Source: Porticoccus sp. | GTDB lineage: Bacteria > Pseudomonadota > Gammaproteobacteria > Pseudomonadales > Porticoccaceae | Direction of reading: 5' to 3' | Assembly: GCA_018066715.1 (NCBI GenBank) | Contig: JAGPWA010000091.1 | Coordinates: forward strand, 1 to 64,000 | DNA: 64,000 bases | Shown here: positions 11,478 through 22,019 of the stretch, piece after piece | How positions within the stretch are numbered: position 1 is the first letter of the stretch | Layout of the letters: each line of letters begins with the position of its first letter | Position numbers and translations under genes: made by a program | The notes under the pieces: model-generated | Databases searched by the model: none | What the model saw: only the letters and a program-made list of their open reading frames with translations | What the model was told of the DNA's origin: nothing

Positions 11478-12373
11478 CCGAAACTGAACCAGTACAACGT
11501 TGTGGTTATGTAGCCATTGTTGGGCGCCCTAATGTGGGTAAATCCACATTGCTTAATCACTTACTGGGTCAGAAAATTAGTATTACTTCTCGTAAACCCC
11601 AAACAACGCGACACAATACCCTGGGTATCAAAACAGAAGGAGATACGCAGTTTATTTTTGTGGATACGCCGGGCCTTCACACGAATCAACAAAAAGCCAT
11701 TAATAAGTATATGAACCGTGCTGCTGAGAGCGCCATTCGTGATGTTGATGTGGTGGTTTTTGTCGTGGATCGTAGTGCTTGGACGGAGGCTGATGAGAAG
11801 GTCGCTGAGGAAGTGATGAAGACCAGTTCGCCCGTCATTATTGCAATCAATAAACTTGATAGATTGGAAAACAAGTCTGAATTATTACCACACCTACAAA
11901 AACTTGCCCAACGTATGCCCGAAGCTCAACTGATTCCCGTTTCTGCACTATATGGACAACAGCTAGAGCTTCTGGAAGAAGCTATTCAGAAACATATTCC
12001 TGAGAGTGATCACTACTTTCCTGAAGATCAAATCACTGATCGTAGCCAACGCTTTCTTGTTGCAGAGCTAGTTCGAGAGAAAATCACCCGTCAACTGGGT
12101 GCCGAGGTGCCTTACGAGGTGGCTGTGGAGATTGAGGCCTTCAAATATGAGGGAAAAATCTGTCATATTAATGCACTTATATTGGTGGAGCGAGACGGGC
12201 AGAAAAAAATTATTATCGGTGAAAAGGGTGCCCGTTTGAAAAAGATTGGCCAAGAAGCACGTCTTGATATGGAGCGGTTGCTCGATTGTAAGGTAATGCT
12301 CAATCTATGGGTCAAAGTTCGTAGAGGGTGGTCGGATGATGATAGGGCATTGCGTAGCCTAGGCTACGATTAA
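11474..12373 (+). CDS. era: GTPase Era
   Basis: [33 protein letters not shown] domain. Confidence 0.98.
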   Translation: MTETEPVQRCGYVAIVGRPNVGKSTLLNHLLGQKISITSRKPQTTRHNTLGIKTEGDTQFIFVDTPGLHTNQQKAINKYMNRAAESAIRDVDVVVFVVDRSAWTEADEKVAEEVMKTSSPVIIAINKLDRLENKSELLPHLQKLAQRMPEAQLIPVSALYGQQLELLEEAIQKHIPESDHYFPEDQITDRSQRFLVAELVREKITRQLGAEVPYEVAVEIEAFKYEGKICHINALILVERDGQKKIIIGEKGARLKKIGQEARLDMERLLDCKVMLNLWVKVRRGWSDDDRALRSLGYD

Positions 12374-12470
12374 TATCAGGCCATGTCTAATGCTAGGGTT
12401 TGAACATTAACGGTGATACCCCTGAAGGCTCCCAGAATCTTCTTGGTCCAAATAGTCAGCACTGGGTAGA

Positions 12471-13178
12471 GTGATTATGCGTGTTGATAGTGAACCAGCA
12501 TTTGTACTCCATACTCGACCTTATCGTGAAACCAGTCAGTTGGTTGATCTCTTTTCCCGTCATTATGGCCGATTTAGAGCCGTAGCGCGGAGTCCTCGAC
12601 GCACCAAAAATTCCACGGGAAAGCTGTCACCATTCACACCATTATTAGTTGCGTGGAACGGTAAATCAGACTTAAAGACGCTGGTGAATACAGAGCCATC
12701 TGGGGCTTCTCTTATGCTGGCAGGTGAACGTCTTTATAGTGGGTTCTACCTCAATGAATTGTTGCTGCGGTTATTAGCTGAACATGATCCCCACGAGTGG
12801 ATTTTTGACTGTTATCTCGAAATAATGACTAAACTTGTCGATGGAGACCAGGTTGAACCTGCTCTTCGACAGTTTGAAACCTATTTATTGAGCGACCTTG
12901 GTTATGGGCTTGTGCTTGATATTGATGCCGAGTCTGGAAAGCCTATTGTGCCAGACCAGTGGTATTGGTTTGACCCTACCGTCGGTTTGGTTGCGAGACA
13001 TTTTGTTAGTGGGGATCGTCGTGCACCTAACTGGTTTCAGGGTACAGAGCTTCTCGCTATCCATCATGGCAGTGATTCAAACCCGTCAGCTGGCCAATCT
13101 AGAAAAAGGCTGATGCGCTTGGCGCTAGAGCCCCATTTGGGCGGCAAGCCTTTGCGTAGTAGAGAGTTATTTTACTAA
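12471..13178 (+). CDS. recO: DNA repair protein RecO
   Basis: AFVLHTRPYRETSQLVDLFSRHYGR; downstream of era. Confidence 0.95.
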   Translation: MIMRVDSEPAFVLHTRPYRETSQLVDLFSRHYGRFRAVARSPRRTKNSTGKLSPFTPLLVAWNGKSDLKTLVNTEPSGASLMLAGERLYSGFYLNELLLRLLAEHDPHEWIFDCYLEIMTKLVDGDQVEPALRQFETYLLSDLGYGLVLDIDAESGKPIVPDQWYWFDPTVGLVARHFVSGDRRAPNWFQGTELLAIHHGSDSNPSAGQSRKRLMRLALEPHLGGKPLRSRELFY

Positions 13179-13228
13179 GCACGAGTCTTTGTCTGTGAGA
13201 CCATACTAGGATTTAGCGATTGGGAGTG

Positions 13229-13609
13229 TGCATGATTATTGGTATTGGCACTGATATTGTTCAAATAGCTCGAATTAAAGATGTGCTTGAGCGTCGTGGT
13301 CGTTTTTTTGCAGAAAGAATTTTGTGCCCGGCAGAACTCGCCATCTTTGATAATAAGAAACAGCCCGAGGCTTACTTGGCGAAACGCTATGCTGCTAAGG
13401 AGGCCGCCAGTAAGGCGTTGGGGACGGGGATCGGAACTATTTCCTGGCAGGATATTGAAGTTAGTAATGATAGCGCCGGTGCACCTTTGCTGACACTCAC
13501 TGGTGCCGCACACGCACGAATGGTAGAGATAGGTGCCAGTAAGGTGTTGGTTAGTCTGTCGGATGAGCGTGATTTTGTTGTAGCCTTTGTGACGCTTTCT
13601 TGTGACTAG
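13229..13609 (+). CDS. acpS: holo-[acyl-carrier-protein] synthase
   Basis: IIGIGTDIVQIARI, LAKRYAAKEAASKALGTGIG. Confidence 0.96.
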   Translation, partial: CMIIGIGTDIVQIARIKDVLERRGRFFAERILCPAELAIFDNKKQPEAYLAKRYAAKEAASKALGTGIGTISWQDIEVSNDSAGAPLLTLTGAAHARMVEIGASKVLVSLSDERDFVVAFVTLSCD

Positions 13610-13628
13610 TGGTGTCAGTCCTACTGTG

Positions 13629-13656
13629 AATCAGTACCAGTGAAGTGGTACTGATT
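13629..13656. terminator. perfect 11-bp hairpin downstream of acpS (possible terminator)
   Basis: AATCAGTACCA-GTGAAG-TGGTACTGATT; no strong T-tract follows. Confidence 0.4.
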
Positions 13657-13840
13657 TACATCTGTTGCATGACTATTTAGGATTTACTCAATAACCGGTT
13701 CGAAGGTGATTATTATTAATCTATCTTAGGTTCGGGCTATTTTTCGGGTAAAGATCTACGCCTCACTATAAAATATGGGCTTTACACAAGGTGCTACTTA
13801 CTTGTCGAGTAGCCGTGCATTTATTTTGGTTGAGAGATTG

Positions 13841-14725
13841 ATGTCGTACCCAACTATTGAATCCTGTGTGGGGGAAACCCCACTTGTACAATTACAACGT
13901 CTCCCTGGCAACACAAGCAATACACTTCTTGTGAAGCTGGAAGGTAATAATCCTGCTGGTTCTGTCAAGGACAGGCCTGCCATGAGTATGATTCAGCAGG
14001 CTGAGGCCCGTGGTGACATTTACCCTGGTGATACACTTATCGAAGCGACCTCGGGTAATACTGGCATCGCATTGGCGATGGCTGCCGCTATTAAAGGCTA
14101 CAAAATGGTATTAATCATGCCAGAGAATAGCACTGATGAGCGAAAAGCCGCTATGAGGGCATATGGCGCTGAATTGATCCCGGTGACCAAGGAAGCCAGT
14201 ATGGAAGGTGCACGTGATCTCGCTAAAGCGATGGAAGCAGAGGGAAAGGGTAAAGTATTAGACCAGTTTGGCAATACGGATAATCCTTTGGCGCACTATG
14301 AACATACGGGGCCTGAAATATGGCGGCAAAGCGGCGGCAGAGTAACCCATTTCGTCAGCTCGATGGGGACGACGGGGACCATCATGGGTGTGTCCCGTTA
14401 CCTGAAAGAACAAAACCCCGATATTCAGATTATTGGTCTACAGCCTGAAGAGGGTGCCAGCATCCCTGGTATTCGGCGTTGGTCGAAAGAATACCTTCCT
14501 GAGATTTTTGAGGCATCTCGAGTTGATAGCACTATGGATATGGGCCAGCAGGAGGCGGAGGAATGCATGCGAAGATTGGCCTGTGAAGAAGGGATATTCT
14601 GTGGTGTTTCCTCCGGTGGCGCGGTGGCAGGGGCCTTAAGGTTATCGGCTGGTATAGAAAATGCTGTGATTGTGGCCATTATCTGTGATCGGGGAGACCG
14701 TTACCTGTCTTCTGGTATTTATTAG
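13841..14725 (+). CDS. cysM: cysteine synthase B
   Basis: CVGETPLVQLQRL, NPAGSVKDRPA, EATSGNTGIALAMAAA. Confidence 0.96.
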   Translation: MSYPTIESCVGETPLVQLQRLPGNTSNTLLVKLEGNNPAGSVKDRPAMSMIQQAEARGDIYPGDTLIEATSGNTGIALAMAAAIKGYKMVLIMPENSTDERKAAMRAYGAELIPVTKEASMEGARDLAKAMEAEGKGKVLDQFGNTDNPLAHYEHTGPEIWRQSGGRVTHFVSSMGTTGTIMGVSRYLKEQNPDIQIIGLQPEEGASIPGIRRWSKEYLPEIFEASRVDSTMDMGQQEAEECMRRLACEEGIFCGVSSGGAVAGALRLSAGIENAVIVAIICDRGDRYLSSGIY

Positions 14726-14864
14726 AGACCTTTGCACGAAAGCCATTTGGCTCCCATGCTGCGTTAAAAACATGCTCAATCGGTCATTTATCATATATAA
14801 ACTCTCTCTTTGCGCGTGTTTTTTCCTTACCTGGAATCAAAATCATCTTTCGTGCAAAGGTCTC
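14725..14864. mobile_element. MITE-like non-autonomous element (IS5-like ends)
   Basis: 18-bp perfect TIRs GAGACCTTTGCACGAAAG (14725-14742) and CTTTCGTGCAAAGGTCTC (14847-14864), flanked by direct TATTA (14720-14724 and 14865-14869); no ORF inside. Confidence 0.85.
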
Positions 14865-15033
14865 TATTAGTCATTCATGTTCTTTGAGTGTAGCGCTAGG
14901 TTGCAGGTCATCCGTCAGAGAGGTTAAGCTCCGAAGCAAATTATTGTCTGGCAGTTACCTTATTGGGGCTGATTTCAGAATACACATTCTCATCTAATGA
15001 TGATGAGTCGATCGTGTTTAGGTAGAGCCATCT

Positions 15034-17292
15034 ATGGTACAGGTTAGGAACCGCCACCCCCTTCATGATGATGGGGATATTTGCATTGATCAGTGGGCCA
15101 CAGACCTGCTTGCACAAGTTACTGAAGGTAGTTTTTCCAGAGAAACTCTTGTGACTGCCTGTGAGTTAGCTCGAGATGCTGAAGCAGGTGCCAGCCCCGT
15201 CAATGACCAAGTTTGGGCGGCTACCGTCAGTAGTTTTCGCACCGGCTTGGAAATGGCCGAAATTCTTACTGAACTCCATCTTTATGATCAGGACAGCTTG
15301 GTAGCATCCATTCTTTATCGAGCCGTCAGGGAAGGTCGGTTACCTGTTGAAACGGTACGGAATCAATTTGGTGAGAGCGTCTCTAAATTGATTGAAGGCG
15401 TCCGTAAAATGGCGGTTATTAGCACCTTGAGAGCAGATGGTGATGACGGCGTATTTGGTCATGCCGGAACAGTGCAAGCAACCAAAGTTAGGGAAATGCT
15501 CGTTTCTATCATTGATGATGTGCGAGTGGCTCTGATTAAAATTGCTGAACGAACCTGTGCCATCCGTGCATTGAAGACGGCAACAGAAGAAAAACGTTTA
15601 CGGGTCGCTCGCGAAATCTTTGACGTCTATGCACCTCTGGCCCACCGGCTAGGTATCGGTCAGTTAAAATGGGAGCTGGAGGATCTGGCCTTTCGGTATC
15701 TTGAGACCGATGAATATATGCGTATTGCTCGGTTGCTTGATGAACGGAGAATGGACCGTCAGCAGTATATCAAGGAGCTGATCAGCACTCTTGAAATGGA
15801 GCTTAGAAAGGCTGGTATTGAGGGTGATATTGCTGGGCGGGCCAAGCATATCTACAGTATTTGGCGAAAAATGCACCGCAAGGGTATAGGTTTTTCACAA
15901 ATCTATGATATTCGCGCTGTAAGAATACTCGTGCCCACCATTGCAGATTGTTACACCTTGCTGGGCATTGTACACAGCCATTGGCGGATTATTCCTAATG
16001 AATTCGATGACTATATAGCCTCCCCAAAAGAGAATGGTTATCGCTCATTACATACGGCAGTTATAGGGCCTCACGGAAAAGTACTGGAAATTCAAATTCG
16101 CACTTGTGAGATGAATGAAGAAGCTGAGTACGGTGTTTGTTCCCATTGGCGCTACAAGGGCACAGACACCAAATCTACGACAAATAGTTATGAGGATAAA
16201 ATTTCCTGGCTTCGACAGGTATTGGAGTGGCATGAAGAAATTGAAGATGACCATGTGAAGGAATTGCTCAGTCGTGATAATGCGACTGACCGAATTTATG
16301 TTTTTACACCAGAAGGACATGTGGTAGATCTTGCCGTGGGTTCTACGCCGCTGGATTTTGCCTACAGGGTTCATACCTCTATTGGGCACCGATGCAGAGG
16401 TGCCAAAGTGAATGGCAAAATAGTGCCACTTAATACCGCACTCCATACGGCTGATCAGGTGTCAATCTTAACGGGTAAGCAGGAAGCGCCCAGTCGAGAT
16501 TGGCTGTCTACAGCACTTAACTACCTACACACCACTAGAGCGCGCGCCAAGGTTCAACAATGGTTTAGAAAGCAGAACCAGGAACAAAATATTTTGGCTG
16601 GCAAAGCTATTCTCGACCGTGAGTTTCGTCAGCTGAATATCAAAAAAGTTGATCTTGATACGATATCAGAAAAATATAATAAACATGGTGTGGACGGGCT
16701 TTATGCGGCGATTGGTGCCGGAGATGTACGGATAGACCAAGTTATTAATGCCACGTTAGCACAACTGGATATGACCAGAAAGCAACGCAAGGCGCTTCCC
16801 TCATCTCCAGCCAAAGCAAGCCGCTATGCTGAATCGGAAGTATATATCTACGGTGTGGGAAACCTACTAACTCATATTGCAGGCTGCTGTAGTCCGGTTC
16901 CCGGGGATCAGATCGGCGGCTACATCACGAGTGGGCGTGGTGTCTCAGTACACCGCAAAGATTGTGGCAACTTACTACGGCTACAGGCTGCGGAGCCTGA
17001 GAGGGTACTTGAAGTCAGTTGGGGTCGTGCACCAAAACAAGTTTATCCCGTAAAAATTACACTTGATGCCTATGATAGGGCTGGTCTGTTGAGAGATATT
17101 TCAATGGTTCTTGACATGTCTGGTCTTAATGTTTTGGCGATGGCTTCCAAAAGTGTTGAGACCCAGACGGGGGTTTCGGTCCGGATGGATGTCACTATAG
17201 AAGTGTCGAGTATTGGGGCGTTAAGTACAGTTATGTCCCGTCTGGGTAAAATTCCAAATATGACCAATGTTCAACGTGTGGATGAATATTAA
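15034..17292 (+). CDS. relA: (p)ppGpp synthetase RelA
   Basis: Full-length RelA/SpoT protein with degenerate HD region, synthetase, TGS and ACT domains; mazG follows. Confidence 0.96.
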   Translation: MVQVRNRHPLHDDGDICIDQWATDLLAQVTEGSFSRETLVTACELARDAEAGASPVNDQVWAATVSSFRTGLEMAEILTELHLYDQDSLVASILYRAVREGRLPVETVRNQFGESVSKLIEGVRKMAVISTLRADGDDGVFGHAGTVQATKVREMLVSIIDDVRVALIKIAERTCAIRALKTATEEKRLRVAREIFDVYAPLAHRLGIGQLKWELEDLAFRYLETDEYMRIARLLDERRMDRQQYIKELISTLEMELRKAGIEGDIAGRAKHIYSIWRKMHRKGIGFSQIYDIRAVRILVPTIADCYTLLGIVHSHWRIIPNEFDDYIASPKENGYRSLHTAVIGPHGKVLEIQIRTCEMNEEAEYGVCSHWRYKGTDTKSTTNSYEDKISWLRQVLEWHEEIEDDHVKELLSRDNATDRIYVFTPEGHVVDLAVGSTPLDFAYRVHTSIGHRCRGAKVNGKIVPLNTALHTADQVSILTGKQEAPSRDWLSTALNYLHTTRARAKVQQWFRKQNQEQNILAGKAILDREFRQLNIKKVDLDTISEKYNKHGVDGLYAAIGAGDVRIDQVINATLAQLDMTRKQRKALPSSPAKASRYAESEVYIYGVGNLLTHIAGCCSPVPGDQIGGYITSGRGVSVHRKDCGNLLRLQAAEPERVLEVSWGRAPKQVYPVKITLDAYDRAGLLRDISMVLDMSGLNVLAMASKSVETQTGVSVRMDVTIEVSSIGALSTVMSRLGKIPNMTNVQRVDEY

Positions 17293-17301
17293 GGTGTTCA
17301 G

Positions 17302-18114
17302 ATGAGTGGCAAGCAGTATCAACTGGAAGATTTGTTGTATCTAATGCGGCGCCTGCGTGATCCGGAAACAGGTTGCCCCTGGGACTTAAAGCAGACGTTT
17401 GAAACCATTGTTCCTTATACACTGGAAGAGGTGTATGAAGTGGTTGATACCATCGAGCGACAGGATTACGCACACCTCAAGGAAGAACTGGGGGACCTGC
17501 TGTTTCAGGTCGTGTTCTACGGTCAATTGGCTGAGGAGAAAGACCTATTTTCCTTTGATGATATCGTTTCAATATTGGTCAACAAGCTTGTTACCCGACA
17601 CCCCCACGTATTCCCTGCAGGAACGCTGGTAAGTGAAAGGGAAGCGGGGGTTGTGCCCGACGAGGTAAGGATAAAACAGACTTGGGAGTCCATTAAGGCT
17701 TCAGAAAGGAAAGAAAAAGGCAGTCACTCAGTACTGGCTGATATCCCGGAAAGCTTACCCGCATTAACTCGGGCAACTAAACTGCAAAAACGAGCTGCAA
17801 ACCATGGTTTCGATTGGCCATCTATTGATGGCGTGATGGATAAGCTTGATGAAGAAACTGCTGAGTTAAAAGTGGCCCTTCAACAGGGTGATCAAGAAAA
17901 TATCGAAGAAGAATTAGGGGATTTAATGTTTACCATGGCCAACCTCTGCCGCCATATGGGTGTCGATGCTGAAATTACATTGCGTAAGTCTTCAAAAAAG
18001 TTTGAGCATCGTTTCCAGCATATTGAGAATAGGGTGGCCGATAAGGGGAGCACACTGAAGAAAACAAGCCTGGATGAACTAGATCAACTTTGGGATGAGG
18101 CAAAACGGCTATAG
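17302..18114 (+). CDS. mazG: nucleoside triphosphate pyrophosphohydrolase MazG
   Basis: LMRRLRDPETGCPWDLKQTFETIVPYTLEEVYEVVD. Confidence 0.96.
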   Translation: MSGKQYQLEDLLYLMRRLRDPETGCPWDLKQTFETIVPYTLEEVYEVVDTIERQDYAHLKEELGDLLFQVVFYGQLAEEKDLFSFDDIVSILVNKLVTRHPHVFPAGTLVSEREAGVVPDEVRIKQTWESIKASERKEKGSHSVLADIPESLPALTRATKLQKRAANHGFDWPSIDGVMDKLDEETAELKVALQQGDQENIEEELGDLMFTMANLCRHMGVDAEITLRKSSKKFEHRFQHIENRVADKGSTLKKTSLDELDQLWDEAKRL

Positions 18115-18179
18115 TCCGCTAAAGTCCCATCAGGCCAAAAGCCACTGGTCATCTTGTGGTCAGATGCATTTATGTGTAA

Positions 18180-18905
<726 letters not shown>

Positions 18906-18921
18906 AATCAGTAACTTATGC

Positions 18922-18951
18922 AAAATGGGCTCTTCGGAGCCCATTTTTTTT
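18922..18951 (+). terminator. rho-independent terminator of adk
   Basis: AAAATGGGCTC-TTCG-GAGCCCATTTT followed by T-tract; perfect stem with UUCG loop. Confidence 0.93.
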
Positions 18952-18976
18952 AGCTTAATTCAGTCGTTTACATGCA

Positions 18977-19954
18977 ATGAACAAATCTGCTGTTATTTTG
19001 GTTAATCTTGGTACGCCTAATGCTCCTACAGCACGCGCTGTACGCCATTTTTTAACCCCCTTTCTTTCTGATTACCGTGTCGTGGAAGCACCACGATTAT
19101 TATGGTGGTTTGTGTTGAGGCTGATTGTTATTCCTCTACGTGCAAAAAAAGTTGCTAATGCATACCGTGAAATTTGGTGGGAAGAGGGTTCTCCATTACG
19201 GGTTGTTAGTCAACGCCAGGTATCGGCTTTGCAAGCTATGCTGGATACAGAATATGGTAGTAGTGCACCGTTGGTGCTGTCTGCAGAGACCTATGGGGAT
19301 TCCTCGCTTACTTCAAATATTGCTGCATTAAAGGCAAAGGGTATTGAGCAGTATATTGTGGTTCCTCTGTATCCACAGTATTCAGGTTCAACAACTGGTG
19401 CGATATATGATCAATTAGCTGATATCGTCAGAGGAGAGCGAAACGTACCTGATATCAACACGGTCAAATCATTCTATAATCAGCCTGAATATATAGAGGC
19501 TTTATCACAGAGTGTTTTGGCTCATTGGAAAAAGCACGGTCGTAATCAAAAACTACTCATCTCGTTCCATGGTATTCCTCAGGAATATACTGATAAGGGC
19601 GACCCTTACTATGACCAATGTATGGCAACGGCTGAAGCATTGGCGTTGGCATTACAACTCGAAGCATCTGACTGGAAGGTTGGATTTCAATCACGATTTG
19701 GACCCAAACAATGGTTACAACCTTATACCGATGAACAATTAAAGGTGTGGGTGCAGGAGGGCGTTGAATCGGTGGATGTTATCAGCCCAGCGTTTGTTGC
19801 AGATTGCCTTGAAACACTGGAAGAATTAAATATTGGCTCTCGAAAGTTGTTTATGGATGCTGGTGGTGTGGAATATTCTTACATTCCATGTGTTAACGAT
19901 TCCCCTGCATTTATTAAATCTCTTCTCTGCTTAGTTAAACAAAAATTCCTATAA
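18977..19954 (+). CDS. hemH: ferrochelatase
   Basis: AVILVNLGTPNAPTARAVRHFLTPFLSD, SFHGIPQEYTDKGDPY. Confidence 0.97.
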   Translation: MNKSAVILVNLGTPNAPTARAVRHFLTPFLSDYRVVEAPRLLWWFVLRLIVIPLRAKKVANAYREIWWEEGSPLRVVSQRQVSALQAMLDTEYGSSAPLVLSAETYGDSSLTSNIAALKAKGIEQYIVVPLYPQYSGSTTGAIYDQLADIVRGERNVPDINTVKSFYNQPEYIEALSQSVLAHWKKHGRNQKLLISFHGIPQEYTDKGDPYYDQCMATAEALALALQLEASDWKVGFQSRFGPKQWLQPYTDEQLKVWVQEGVESVDVISPAFVADCLETLEELNIGSRKLFMDAGGVEYSYIPCVNDSPAFIKSLLCLVKQKFL

Positions 19955-19978
19955 AATAGATAAACGTCAAAATTTGGC

Positions 19979-20015
19979 ACTATTTTCAACTAATTTGGTA
20001 AAAATAGTTGTTTTT
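19979..20015 (+). terminator. possible terminator of hemH
   Basis: ACTATTTT ... AAAATAGT followed by TGTTTTT; AT-rich stem. Confidence 0.4.
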
Positions 20016-20113
20016 AGTGGATAAATATTTTTTATTGCATAAACTTTAACCATTAACAATTTTCGTTATTAAGCTAGTACGTTTTATACCCCTAAATCGT
20101 AAGGAGAAACACA

Positions 20114-21184
20114 ATGGCTCGCGTTGCAAAAAAGACGGCTATAAAAAAACCGGTACGTAAAACCGCTACCAAAAAACCAAAATCAAAAGCAAAAAAAACA
20201 ACTTCTGTATTTGATAAAGCCACTGCTCTTGTGAAGTCCATTGAAAAAGAAATAAATATACAGACGACAAAAGTGATTGCAGCGAGAAAAAAAGTATCAG
20301 TTAGCCGTGATCGGGTCGCTAAGAAGGACACCAAGGCAACGGGAGCTGCACTAAAAAAGGCCCAGCAGGATGTACGTACTCATGTGAATAAGCTCGATAA
20401 AATTGTTGCAAAAGGTGCCATTGGTAAAGCAGAGCTGCGAGCTGCGAAGCTTGTTGCTCAGGTGAAGACCCTGGAAGAAAAAGCATTGGCTCGAGTGGTC
20501 AAGACTGAGAAAAAGCTGGAAGCGGCTGTGAAGGCCGATTTGGCCAAGGCGCTGAAGCGTTATGAAAAATCATGGACAACTCAGCGAGCAAAAAAGATTG
20601 CTCGTCAGCTCAAGGCGGTAGAGAAATCCGCTCTTACTAGAGTGAAAACCGCTGAAAAGCGTTTGCATAAGCAAGCGGCTGATGTGATAAAAAAAGCAGA
20701 AGCCAAAGTAGAATCCCTTAAAGGCACTGGAAGTAAAGTGTCAGCTAAATCGGGCCCGGGTCGTCCGAAAAAAGCAACGACAGCGAAGTCTACTGCGAAA
20801 AAAACAGCAACAAAACGTGGCCCAGGTCGCCCCAAAAAGGCTGCAGCAGTTAAGAAGGCTCCTACCAAAAAGGCCGCAGCCAAGAAGACAACGACTAAAA
20901 AGACAGCTGCAAAGGGTGGTCTAGGTCGCATTAAGAAAGCAACAACGGCTAAAGCGACTACAAAGGCGGCAGTAACAGCAAAACGCAGTCCGGGTCGGCC
21001 AAAGAAATCAGCGGTGACAGCAAAGCCGGCAGTGAAAGCGACCGTTAAAAAAACAGCGACAAAGAAAAAGGCTGTAGTGAAAAAGCCCGTAGCTAAGAAA
21101 ATAGCAGCTAAAAAACCATCGGTTAAGAAGCCGGTAGTCAATACAGCAGTTACTCCAACGGCTAAAAATCCAGCGACAAGTTAA
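20114..21184 (+). CDS. AlgP-like histone-H1-like DNA-binding protein with AT-hook motifs
   Basis: Coiled N-terminal region then Lys/Ala-rich tail with GPGRPKK, GPGRPKK, GLGRIKK, SPGRPKK. Confidence 0.75.
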   Translation: MARVAKKTAIKKPVRKTATKKPKSKAKKTTSVFDKATALVKSIEKEINIQTTKVIAARKKVSVSRDRVAKKDTKATGAALKKAQQDVRTHVNKLDKIVAKGAIGKAELRAAKLVAQVKTLEEKALARVVKTEKKLEAAVKADLAKALKRYEKSWTTQRAKKIARQLKAVEKSALTRVKTAEKRLHKQAADVIKKAEAKVESLKGTGSKVSAKSGPGRPKKATTAKSTAKKTATKRGPGRPKKAAAVKKAPTKKAAAKKTTTKKTAAKGGLGRIKKATTAKATTKAAVTAKRSPGRPKKSAVTAKPAVKATVKKTATKKKAVVKKPVAKKIAAKKPSVKKPVVNTAVTPTAKNPATS

Positions 21185-21257
21185 TTCGCTGGATAGATAC
21201 AAACCCTAGAAAAAGAACTCAGACTGCCTCTGTTCTTACATACAAACAGGTTACAAT

Positions 21258-21282
21258 CCCCCGCTCGACGGGGGTTTTTTTT
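21258..21282 (+). terminator. rho-independent terminator
   Basis: CCCCCG-CTCGA-CGGGGG followed by TTTTTTTT. Confidence 0.92.
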
Positions 21283-21285
21283 GCC

Positions 21286-21984
21286 GTGACAAATATTCTT
21301 GCCATTGATACATCAACACCAGCCTGTTCCGCAGCTTTGCTCTGTGGAAACGATCAGGTTTTTCGCCACAAGCTTGCTAGCAGGGAGCACACTCGCCTAA
21401 TCTTACCGATGGTTGATGAGGTGCTCAGTGAGGCGGGACTAGTACTTTCACAGCTCGATGCCCTGGCATTTACCGCGGGCCCAGGGTCTTTTACTGGTAT
21501 CCGTATCGGTTTTGGTGTTGTGCAGGGGTTGGCTTTTGGTGCTGACCTACCTGTTATTCCTGTTTCCAGTTTAGAAACATTGGCTCATACAGCCATTCGA
21601 AGACTGGCTATTTCAGCAGGAACCTATGTATTGCCAATGCTTGATGCCCGAATGGATGAAGTCTATTGGGGGTTGTTTGAGTACAACGGGACAGACTTGA
21701 ATCGTGTTAGTAGAGATAGCCTAACCCCTCCGGAAGAGGTTGCATCTCTTTTTCCTGAACGACCCCATACCGTCATAGGTGATGGCTGGAATTACGCAGA
21801 TCGTATTCCTTTAGAACCCGGAGTATTTGATTCTACGTTACTACCTGAAGCTAGAGATGTACTTACCATTGCCTTGCGGGAAGTAAACGCTGGAAAGACG
21901 TGTTCTGTTGATCAGGCCCAACCGGTGTACCTGAGAAATGAAATTACCTGGAAAAAACGCCAACGGTTACGGCAAGTAACATGA
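21286..21984 (+). CDS. tsaB: tRNA threonylcarbamoyladenosine biosynthesis protein TsaB
   Basis: ILAIDTSTPACSAALL, GPGSFTGIRIG. Confidence 0.95.
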   Translation: MTNILAIDTSTPACSAALLCGNDQVFRHKLASREHTRLILPMVDEVLSEAGLVLSQLDALAFTAGPGSFTGIRIGFGVVQGLAFGADLPVIPVSSLETLAHTAIRRLAISAGTYVLPMLDARMDEVYWGLFEYNGTDLNRVSRDSLTPPEEVASLFPERPHTVIGDGWNYADRIPLEPGVFDSTLLPEARDVLTIALREVNAGKTCSVDQAQPVYLRNEITWKKRQRLRQVT

Positions 21985-22019
21985 ACGGCGATTAAAAATA
22001 ACAAAGGTCGAGAATAATA

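Noticed and set aside
16048-16446. 132-aa ORF antisense to relA (and similar antisense ORFs in lepA, asmA, clpA, glcB)
   Set aside because: Lie entirely opposite well-recognised genes and show no domain-like composition; expected by-products of open reading in the other frames.
20605-21141. 178-aa ORF antisense to the AlgP-like gene
   Set aside because: Low-complexity Phe/Val/Ala-rich mirror of the Lys/Ala repeat; no independent start context or family resemblance.
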